Source: Devosia sp. (lineage in GTDB: Bacteria; Pseudomonadota; Alphaproteobacteria; Rhizobiales; Devosiaceae). Taken from it: a stretch of DNA of 7,763 bases. Below the pieces are notes generated by a model, which was given only the letters and a program-made list of their open reading frames with translations, had not been told where the DNA came from and did no database searches. The DNA is taken from NCBI GenBank assembly GCA_016793415.1, contig JAEUMC010000594.1:1-7763 (forward strand). The letters are read 5' to 3'. The position numbers were made by a program, and so were the translations under genes. Positions 1 to 5,038 of this stretch are shown here, piece after piece; the stretch's first letter is position 1, and each line of letters opens with the position of its first letter.

Positions 1-673
1 GCACCGGTTCCTTCAACTGTTTGAAGGTCTTGTCGCCACTCATGACGATGGTGGGAACGCGGATCGAACGGGCGACCTCGGTGGGGAAGCCGTAGCCCTC
101 CATCACCGCGGTATCGTGCGGCAGGCTCAGAGCATTGTGCAGCATCGCCTTCCAGTGCGGGTTGAACCACATCATCGGCATCATGAAGGCGGGCATGCCG
201 ATCATCTTGACCATGAAATACTTGGCGAGATCGGGCCGCCGATCTTCGCGCACCAGGCGCTCGACTTCGGCCTGGTAGCCCGCCGGCATCGGCTTGCCGC
301 CGGGAACATCGGTGAAGGGCGGCTCGAAGATGGCGAGGCGATCGACCGGCAGGCCACGGGCGGTGGCGAACAGCGCCAGCGCGGCGCCCGACGAGGTGCC
401 GTAGAGGCTGGCCGAGCCGCCGGCGATGTCGATCAGTGCGGCAAGATCCTCGTATTCGCGATCCGGCGAGTAGTCGGTCGAGACGTCGCTGTCACCGCGG
501 CTGCGTCGGTCGTAGTTGTAGACGGTGAAGTGCGGGGCGAGCAGCGGCGCGAGCTTGGGCATCGGGCCCATATTGCGGCCGCACCAGGCGCCATCGATCA
601 GGATGACGGCAGGGCCGGAGCCGCGCACATCGTAGGCAATCCTGGTGCCGTCGCGAGAGGTAAAGGTGTTCAT
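1..673 (-). CDS. alpha/beta hydrolase, 3' end cut by the window edge
   Basis: Alpha/beta-hydrolase fold enzyme, probably cytoplasmic (no signal peptide); substrate unknown. 224 residues are visible, from Met (ATG at 671-673) to the window edge. The beta1-beta2 start (TSRDGTRIAYDVRGSGPAVI) is followed by an oxyanion-loop region DGAWCG (28-32) where many relatives have HG. Next come YDRRSRGDS (54-62) and the nucleophile elbow G92-T-S94-S-G96, with Ser94 the expected nucleophile. Asp214 in MSGDKT is a likely catalytic acid. Relatives are usually about 255-265 residues, so the C-terminal stretch with the catalytic His lies outside the window. An AGGAG ribosome binding site sits 8 nt before the ATG, inside the end of the AHSA1 gene, and the genes are 5 bp apart, so the two are probably co-transcribed and coupled. 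The fold assignment is firm; a specific reaction (esterase, lactonase, haloperoxidase-like) cannot be told. Confidence 0.9.
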   Translation of the reverse strand, partial: MNTFTSRDGTRIAYDVRGSGPAVILIDGAWCGRNMGPMPKLAPLLAPHFTVYNYDRRSRGDSDVSTDYSPDREYEDLAALIDIAGGSASLYGTSSGAALALFATARGLPVDRLAIFEPPFTDVPGGKPMPAGYQAEVERLVREDRRPDLAKYFMVKMIGMPAFMMPMMWFNPHWKAMLHNALSLPHDTAVMEGYGFPTEVARSIRVPTIVMSGDKTFKQLKEPV

Positions 674-678
674 GACGC

Positions 679-1227
679 TTACTCCTGCTGGAACGCCGCG
701 GTGGCGCTGAGGGTGAAAAGGTAGAGGTCGAGCTTGTCGCTGCCTTCGGAAACGGTAGCGGCAAAGCCGCGGCCGATGGCTGCATCGCGGGCGGCGAGCG
801 AGGTGAAGCGGACGATTATGTGGACGCTGGTGAGGCGGCTCGTTTCGGTGAGGGTCATTTCGGTGACCATCTCGGCGGGCGGCAGTTCGTCGCCGAAGCG
901 GTAGCCCTGTGGCGCATCGCGCCAGACCAGGCGCTCCACCGGCGAAACCTCAAGATAGGTGCTGGTGTAGCCATACTCGTTGCCCGAGGCGAAGCGCATC
1001 ACCTGACGCCAGGCGCCACCGACGCGCAGGTCGACTTCGCTCACCGGATTGGTGGCGCCTTTCGGCCCCCAGAAATGCACCAGGTGGCGCGGCTCGGTGT
1101 AGCAGCGCCAGACCAGGGCGCGCGGCGCTTCGAAGCTGCGGGCGATCAGGATGACCGGATCGTTGGCCGGCGTGGTGACGGCGGAGGTCTTGGTCGGCGC
1201 GGTGCCGGTGAGTTCGACGCAGTCCAT
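679..1227 (-). CDS. SRPBCC / AHSA1-domain protein
   Basis: 182-residue START-like (SRPBCC) protein of the AHSA1 group: a helix-grip fold with a hydrophobic cavity, usually a small cytoplasmic ligand-binding protein. After an unstructured N-terminus of about 25 residues the domain begins at PVILIARSFEAPRALVWRCY (24-43). It continues through the family-typical FWGPKG (52-57), DLRVGGAWR (66-74, the second conserved block), EYGYTSTYLEVSPVERLVW (84-102) and MTLTE (124-128), then a long C-terminal helix. The start is fixed: an in-frame TGA lies two codons upstream, and GAAGGG is 7 nt before the ATG. It is the promoter-proximal gene of a two-gene unit with the alpha/beta hydrolase. Family members are often next to ArsR or TetR regulators, but none is in this window. 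The biological ligand is unknown. Confidence 0.88.
   Translation of the reverse strand: MDCVELTGTAPTKTSAVTTPANDPVILIARSFEAPRALVWRCYTEPRHLVHFWGPKGATNPVSEVDLRVGGAWRQVMRFASGNEYGYTSTYLEVSPVERLVWRDAPQGYRFGDELPPAEMVTEMTLTETSRLTSVHIIVRFTSLAARDAAIGRGFAATVSEGSDKLDLYLFTLSATAAFQQE
682..686 (-). promoter_or_regulatory. ribosome binding site for the alpha/beta hydrolase
   Basis: AGGAG on the minus strand, 8 nt before the ATG at 673. It lies inside the last codons of the AHSA1 gene and so supports both the start choice and translational coupling. Confidence 0.7.
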
Positions 1228-1234
1228 TTCTCAA

Positions 1235-1240
1235 CCCTTC
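1235..1240 (-). promoter_or_regulatory. ribosome binding site for the AHSA1 gene
   Basis: GAAGGG on the minus strand, 7 nt before the ATG at 1227. It overlaps one of the TCAACC/GGTTGA repeats of the control region. Confidence 0.6.
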
Positions 1241-1258
1241 AGTTGATAACTTATTGGT

Positions 1259-1287
1259 TGAATACACCTCGCAAAGAGGGTTGTCAA
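1259..1287 (-). promoter_or_regulatory. sigma70-like promoter of the AHSA1-hydrolase pair
   Basis: Reading on the minus strand, a perfect TTGACA (-35; plus positions 1282-1287) is followed after 17 bp by TATTCA (plus 1259-1264) as a weak -10. Transcription would begin near 1252, giving a leader of roughly 25 nt that contains the GAAGGG ribosome binding site. The -35 match and spacing are strong. The -10 matches the consensus in only three positions, so the exact start is uncertain. Confidence 0.5.
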
Positions 1288-1297
1288 CCGATCGGTT
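1279..1297. promoter_or_regulatory. overlapping palindromes over the -35 box, putative operator
   Basis: Two nested perfect dyads share bases: GGTTG-t-CAACC (1279-1289) and AACCGATCGGTT (1286-1297). Together they cover the whole TTGACA -35 box of the minus-strand promoter. The second resembles operators bound by TetR-family repressors, which are short palindromes over promoter elements; that comparison is from general knowledge. Further GGTTGA/TCAACC half-sites lie at 1256-1261 (on the -10) and 1231-1236 (at the ribosome binding site). No regulator gene is visible in the window. Confidence 0.45.
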
Positions 1298-1356
1298 AAG
1301 GAAACTGTCAGACGGGTGGGCTAGCGCATGTTAGGAGCGCTGAGAGGCCGGCGGAC

Positions 1357-1956
1357 CTAGACCTGGTCGGCGGGGAGAAGCGCGGCCGAAATCAGCTTGA
1401 TCGAACGAAGGCGGTTGTCCGGATCGGTGGGGCCCATCGGCACGGCGTCGGGGAAACGCAGCTCGAGCTCGAGCTTGCCATCGGCGGGGGCAACCAAGGG
1501 AAGCGCGAACCGCTGCGGCGCGGGCGCGTTGAGCGATACCGTATCGAGCAGCGTGCCGTTGGCGACGATCTCGACGCGCTGCGGGACGATCGCACCAGCC
1601 TTCTGAATCGCAACCATCGCCAGTTGCAGCGTCAGCGCCGTGGCAGGTTCGGCATAGACGAAGCGGAGGCGAGCGCTGGTGCCGACAGCGTGGTTGCCGT
1701 CGCCGGTCGGGCCCTCGAGACCACAGACCCGGATCAGCTTGGCGGCGTCCTTATCCTCGGGGGTAAAGCGAACGGTCGTGCCGAGCTTGTAGCTGCCGCT
1801 CACCGGCTGGTTGAGGCAGGTGGTGGTCTTGTCGATGTAGTAAGCGCGGTAATCCGGCGGCACGTTGGGGTGCAGCATCAGCCAGACGACGCCGAGTTCG
1901 AACAGCGCGACGATGCCGCAGAGCAGGTAGGCGCCGAGGCGGAGCGTGCTAGACAA
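1357..1956 (-). CDS. membrane-anchored beta-rich protein coupled to the mannosyltransferase
   Basis: 199 residues, no recognised name. One N-terminal membrane segment (about 7-28) is followed by an extracytoplasmic domain (29-199). Residues 95-195 alternate hydrophobic and polar residues like a beta-sandwich and end in PMGPTDPDNRLRSIKLIS (173-190). That ending resembles the P-x-x-x-G-x-x-D-x-R-x-L tail of jelly-roll domains found beside bacterial glycosyltransferases (resemblance from memory). Cys47 and Cys78 could form a disulfide outside the cell membrane. The start is a TTG at 1954-1956: an in-frame TGA lies two codons upstream, and the first downstream ATG (Met27) would remove the membrane segment. 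The TTG overlaps the mannosyltransferase stop by 8 bp, so translation is likely coupled and the product may be a partner or carbohydrate-binding accessory of that enzyme. Function is inferred only from context. Confidence 0.78.
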   Translation of the reverse strand: MSSTLRLGAYLLCGIVALFELGVVWLMLHPNVPPDYRAYYIDKTTTCLNQPVSGSYKLGTTVRFTPEDKDAAKLIRVCGLEGPTGDGNHAVGTSARLRFVYAEPATALTLQLAMVAIQKAGAIVPQRVEIVANGTLLDTVSLNAPAPQRFALPLVAPADGKLELELRFPDAVPMGPTDPDNRLRSIKLISAALLPADQV

Positions 1957-3109
1957 GGCTCAAATACCCCGTCAGCCAGCCGATGGTGGTGAAATAGCCG
2001 CCGGCGAGCAGGCCGAGCAGCGCCACGGCGAACAGCCAGCGGCGACTGGCCAGCAGTTCGGTGAGCATCAGCGGCATCGGCGCCAGCGCCGCGGTGAAGC
2101 GCAGCACCGAGGCCATGCCGGCGAACAGCGGCAGGGTCAGGCAGATCAGCGAATAGACCGCCATGCCGTAGCGCTTCTTCACCAGCAGGACGATCGACAG
2201 GGCGTAGCCGACGATGACCGCGACGGCGAGTTGCTGCGACGGCGTCGGAACCCACCCCTCCCTGGGGAAACTGGTGAGGGCGTTCCACACGAACACCGGG
2301 GGCAACCCCGAAGGACGCGACCAGGCGCGCTGCACGTGGCTGAAGGCGAGGGCATCGCCGATATGGAAGTGAAGGTACGCCATGTAGGCGAAGAGGCCGA
2401 GCGGGGCGATGAACAGCGCCAACAGCAGTTCGGGCCGCTTCAGCACCGCAGGGATGAAATCGCGCCAATTGCCGCCATTGGCGCGGTGGGCCTGCCAGAT
2501 CTCGATCAGGATGGCAAAGACGATGAACACCCCGACGATGCGGGTGGCCGAGAGCAACGCGGCGAACAGGCCGGCAAGCAGGAACTGCCGCTTCTGCAGG
2601 GCGGCGAAGACGCAAAGCGTCAGAAACAGGAACAGCACCTCGGTATAGAAGGTGGTGAGCCAGATCGAGAACGGGCCCGCTACGAGGAAGGCCGAGAACA
2701 GGGTGTAGGCGCGCAGGTCCTTGCCGAGCAACGGCCAGGCGACGCGGGCCGAGGCGATGCAGAGCATGATCGACAACCCGGTGGCGGCGACAATCGTCTG
2801 CAGCCCGGTCAGCGTGCGCACGATCGCGACGAGGATCGGGTAAAGCGGGAAGAAGGCCCAGTTGCCGGCATTGATCATCGTCGGCACCGGAAACGGATCG
2901 TAGCCGGTCTGCGACAGTTTCACGTACCAGGAGCAATCCCACCGGCACATGCCCTGCGCGAAACTTGCGATCGAGGCATCTGGAACCGTCGCGGCATAGG
3001 CCAGGTAACGGATCGCCAGCCCGGCGATGGCCAGGGCCAGCGGGATGAGGATCAGGACGAGGCCAAGCGGCAGGGTTCGTGGGGGACGCAGTGCGACGGC
3101 GTCGCTCAT
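1949..3109 (-). CDS. PIG-V-like (GT-C) mannosyltransferase family membrane protein
   Basis: 386-residue polytopic membrane protein with about 9-10 hydrophobic segments, typical of GT-C glycosyltransferases that use a polyprenyl-phosphate sugar and act on the outer face of the membrane. After the first segment (13-38) the first external loop holds RWDCSWYVKLSQTGYD (57-71), where Asp59 is the expected catalytic acid, and then NWAFFPLYPILV (83-94). Both blocks match the signature of PIG-V / GPI mannosyltransferase-2 relatives found in bacteria. A further conserved-looking FYTEVLFLFLTL block follows. The ATG start is fixed by an immediately preceding in-frame TGA; the ribosome binding site is poor. 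The gene is divergent from opgG and overlaps the next gene by 8 bp. Donor is probably mannosyl-phosphoryl-polyprenol by family; the acceptor is unknown, and other hexoses cannot be excluded. Confidence 0.85.
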   Translation of the reverse strand: MSDAVALRPPRTLPLGLVLILIPLALAIAGLAIRYLAYAATVPDASIASFAQGMCRWDCSWYVKLSQTGYDPFPVPTMINAGNWAFFPLYPILVAIVRTLTGLQTIVAATGLSIMLCIASARVAWPLLGKDLRAYTLFSAFLVAGPFSIWLTTFYTEVLFLFLTLCVFAALQKRQFLLAGLFAALLSATRIVGVFIVFAILIEIWQAHRANGGNWRDFIPAVLKRPELLLALFIAPLGLFAYMAYLHFHIGDALAFSHVQRAWSRPSGLPPVFVWNALTSFPREGWVPTPSQQLAVAVIVGYALSIVLLVKKRYGMAVYSLICLTLPLFAGMASVLRFTAALAPMPLMLTELLASRRWLFAVALLGLLAGGYFTTIGWLTGYLSLV

Positions 3110-3161
3110 TCAAGGATTCCGGGTGCGGAAACAGCCAGAACTCGTAACGCATTGCGGCGAA

Positions 3162-3167
3162 ATCATA
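3162..3167 (-). promoter_or_regulatory. candidate -10 box for the mannosyltransferase genes
   Basis: TATGAT on the minus strand (five of six consensus positions), 52 bp before the mannosyltransferase ATG. The hexamer at 17-bp spacing is GAGCTA, a poor -35, and lies inside the inverted repeat at 3182-3196. Transcription may therefore depend on a factor bound there. This rests on motif reading only. Confidence 0.35.
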
Positions 3168-3181
3168 TCCATTCCGCCGGT

Positions 3182-3196
3182 GCATAGCTCCTATGC
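3182..3196. promoter_or_regulatory. perfect 6-bp inverted repeat in the divergent intergenic region
   Basis: GCATAG-ctc-CTATGC, a perfect 15-bp dyad in the 158-bp region between the mannosyltransferase and opgG. It covers the -35 position of the minus-strand candidate promoter and ends 71 bp before the opgG ATG. A CATAG half-site recurs at 3254-3258, just before opgG. It could be a binding site for a dimeric regulator serving one or both directions. No T-run follows on either strand, so it is not an intrinsic terminator. Confidence 0.4.
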
Positions 3197-3267
3197 GACA
3201 ACTTTCGGCGCTCAACGGCGTTGCGGAATTCGTGTTTGGTGTCCCGATCCCTCCATAGCGATAGTGC

Positions 3268-4863
3268 ATGTTTTCTGTTCCTCACCATCGGCTCGATCGG
3301 CGAGCCTTTCTCCGAGCCGCTGCTGCCACCGCGGCGCTCCTCACCACCACCTCCCTCACCCGCGTCGCCATCGCTCAGGAGAGCCAGGCCGAAGCGTTCG
3401 ACTATGAGGTGCTGACCGAGCGCATGCGCGCGAGGGCGGCCGAGCCGTTCAACGCGGCGGTGCCTGAACTGCCCAAGCTGTTCGCAGGCCTCGACTATGA
3501 CGGCTATCGCAAGATCCAGTTCGACGGGCAGCACGCCCGCTGGATCGACAACAATTCGGGTTTCCAGGTGCACGCCTTCCCGATGGGTTGGCTGTTCAAG
3601 GAGCCGGTGGGGGTGTTCGAAGTGGTCGACGGCGAAGCAACGCCGTTCGGCTTCTCCAATGCCGACTTCATGTTCTACGACAAGGCGATGGGCGAGGAAG
3701 CCGCCGCCGAGGCGTTCCCGGGCATTGCCGGTGTGCGCATCAACTACCCGGTGAACGTCGCCGACAAGATGGACGAGCTGGTCTCGTTCCTCGGTTCGAG
3801 CTACTTCCGGGCGCTGGGACGGAACAATATCTACGGGCTCAGTGCCCGCGGCCTCGCCATCAACTCGTGGCAATCGAGCCCGGAAGAGTTCCCGCGTTTC
3901 TCGGCGTTCTGGCTGGAGCGCCCGAGCGAGGGCAAACCGCTGGTCGCCTATGCCAGCCTCGAGGGCCCGAGCGTTACCGGCGCCTACCGCTTCGAGATCA
4001 CCCCGGCGAGCGACGCCGCGCAGGAGACGGTGATCGACATCACGTCGCGGCTGTTCTTCCGCGCCGATATCGGCGAGATCGGCATCGCGCCGCTCACCTC
4101 GATGTTCCTGTTCGCCGAGACCAACCGCTCGAGCTTCGACGACTACCGGCCGCAGGTGCATGACAGCAACGGGCTGATCGTCGAGCGGGATGGCGGCGAG
4201 GTGTTCTGGCGGCCGCTCAACAACACTCCGGGGATCGGCAACTCCTACCTGTGGGAGAACAATCCGCGGGCGTTCGGCCTCTACCAGCGCGACCGCAGCT
4301 TCGAGACCTACCAGGATGCCGGCGCCCATTACGAGCGCCGCCCTTCGGCGCGGGTCGAGCCGGTGGGCGACTGGGGCCAGGGCAGCGTGCGGCTGATCGA
4401 GGCGCCGTCGCGGCTCGAGGCAGAAGACAATATCGTCGCATTCTGGATTCCGTCGGAGCCGATCAAGGCCGGCGATACGCGCGAATTCCACTACCGGCTG
4501 ATCTGGGGCGACCTGCTGCCCAAGGACGATGCGCCCCTGGCGCATGTGGTCGAGACCCGCGCCGGGCAGGGCGGCGTGTCGGGCGTCGCCAATGACGCCA
4601 AGCTGAGGAAGTTCGTCATCGATTTCGCCGGCGGCGAACTCAGCGCCATGCCGACGGAAGCCAAGCTGGATGTCGTTGCCACCGCCAGCGCCGGCGAGAT
4701 CGTCTCGACCGCGCTGTCCAAGGTCGAGGCCAACGGGGTGTGGCGGCTGGCGCTCGACGTGCTGATCGAAGGCACCGAGCCGGTCGAACTCAGGGCCAAC
4801 ATCGTCAGCACGGGCCGGACCATCAGCGAGACCTGGCTCTATCAGTGGAGGGCACTGGCATGA
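3268..4863 (+). CDS. opgG: periplasmic glucan biosynthesis protein OpgG/OpgD (MdoG family), Tat-exported
   Basis: 531-residue periplasmic protein needed to make osmoregulated periplasmic glucans. E. coli OpgG/OpgD have been assigned glycoside hydrolase activity on beta-1,2-glucan (GH186). The N-terminus is a twin-arginine signal: DRRAFLR (10-16), a hydrophobic stretch, and a likely cut after AIA (34-36). A large beta-sandwich domain spans about 40-405, with family blocks YRPQVHDSNGL (293-303), VFWRPLNN (312-319), GDWGQGSV (367-374) and DNIVAFW (387-393). A C-terminal Ig-like domain spans about 420-531. An in-frame TAG at 3262-3264 makes ATG 3268 the only start. It lacks a purine-rich ribosome binding site, so initiation is weak or leaderless. 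E. coli OpgG (511 aa) uses Sec and OpgD (551 aa) uses Tat; this protein has the OpgD export route in the opgG position, so the G/D choice is open. The stop overlaps the next ORF as ATGA. Confidence 0.95.
   Translation: MFSVPHHRLDRRAFLRAAAATAALLTTTSLTRVAIAQESQAEAFDYEVLTERMRARAAEPFNAAVPELPKLFAGLDYDGYRKIQFDGQHARWIDNNSGFQVHAFPMGWLFKEPVGVFEVVDGEATPFGFSNADFMFYDKAMGEEAAAEAFPGIAGVRINYPVNVADKMDELVSFLGSSYFRALGRNNIYGLSARGLAINSWQSSPEEFPRFSAFWLERPSEGKPLVAYASLEGPSVTGAYRFEITPASDAAQETVIDITSRLFFRADIGEIGIAPLTSMFLFAETNRSSFDDYRPQVHDSNGLIVERDGGEVFWRPLNNTPGIGNSYLWENNPRAFGLYQRDRSFETYQDAGAHYERRPSARVEPVGDWGQGSVRLIEAPSRLEAEDNIVAFWIPSEPIKAGDTREFHYRLIWGDLLPKDDAPLAHVVETRAGQGGVSGVANDAKLRKFVIDFAGGELSAMPTEAKLDVVATASAGEIVSTALSKVEANGVWRLALDVLIEGTEPVELRANIVSTGRTISETWLYQWRALA
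4847..4851 (+). promoter_or_regulatory. strong ribosome binding site for the small ORF
   Basis: GGAGG, 8 nt before the ATG at 4860 and inside the last codons of opgG. It is the best ribosome binding site on the plus strand of this window and indicates that the 47-residue ORF is translated. Confidence 0.75.
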
Positions 4864-5003
4864 AGCACGACCGTTCCGAAGAGTTCTCGGGCGCGCTTCC
4901 CGATGCTCCGATGGCCATGCCCAAGCAGGTCCTGGAGCGGCGGCGCAGCTCGCTGCTGCTGACGCTGCGCGCCGCGTTTGCCGCGGCGCTGCCGCGCTTC
5001 TGA
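4860..5003 (+). CDS. 47-residue small protein between opgG and opgH (OpgI position; possible detached OpgH N-terminus)
   Basis: Runs from the ATG overlapping the opgG stop (ATGA, 4860-4863) to TGA at 5001-5003. It is preceded by a consensus GGAGG at 8 nt, so translation is well supported. The protein starts acidic and polar (MKHDRSEEFSG), then ALPDAPMAMPKQVLE (12-26), a basic RRR (27-29), and an Ala/Leu-rich stretch (30-47) that looks amphipathic and is too short for a clear membrane span. It occupies the slot of opgI in the Rhodobacter sphaeroides opgGIHC operon. The APMAMPKQVL part resembles a motif I remember from the cytoplasmic N-terminus of long OpgH proteins (for example xanthomonad OpgH, with APLAMPEQSL). 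It may therefore be a split-off OpgH segment. It is in a different frame from opgH, 35 bp away. Function unknown. Confidence 0.7.
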   Translation: MKHDRSEEFSGALPDAPMAMPKQVLERRRSSLLLTLRAAFAAALPRF

Positions 5004-5038
5004 CGGCCTCTCCCATGCCGTCCGCAAGGCCCCGATAG

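Noticed and set aside
116..724. 202-codon plus-strand frame opposite the alpha/beta hydrolase
   Set aside because: No domain features; the minus-strand frame has GxSxG and full hydrolase-fold motifs.
820..1299. 159-codon plus-strand frame opposite the AHSA1 gene
   Set aside because: Shadow frame; it crosses the promoter region and shows no motifs.
1323..1341. AGCGC-(9)-GCGCT inverted repeat downstream of the 1357-1956 gene as a terminator
   Set aside because: Short stem, long loop and no T-run on the minus strand after it; not a convincing intrinsic terminator.
3234..3261. TTTGGT / TAGCGA pair as a sigma70 promoter for opgG
   Set aside because: Both hexamers match the consensus poorly; too weak to annotate, though it would fit a leaderless transcript.
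1878..3269. 463-codon minus-strand and 413-codon plus-strand (1946-3187) frames over the mannosyltransferase
   Set aside because: Arg/Gly/Gln-rich shadow translations; the 386-residue frame has membrane segments and the PIG-V-like motifs.
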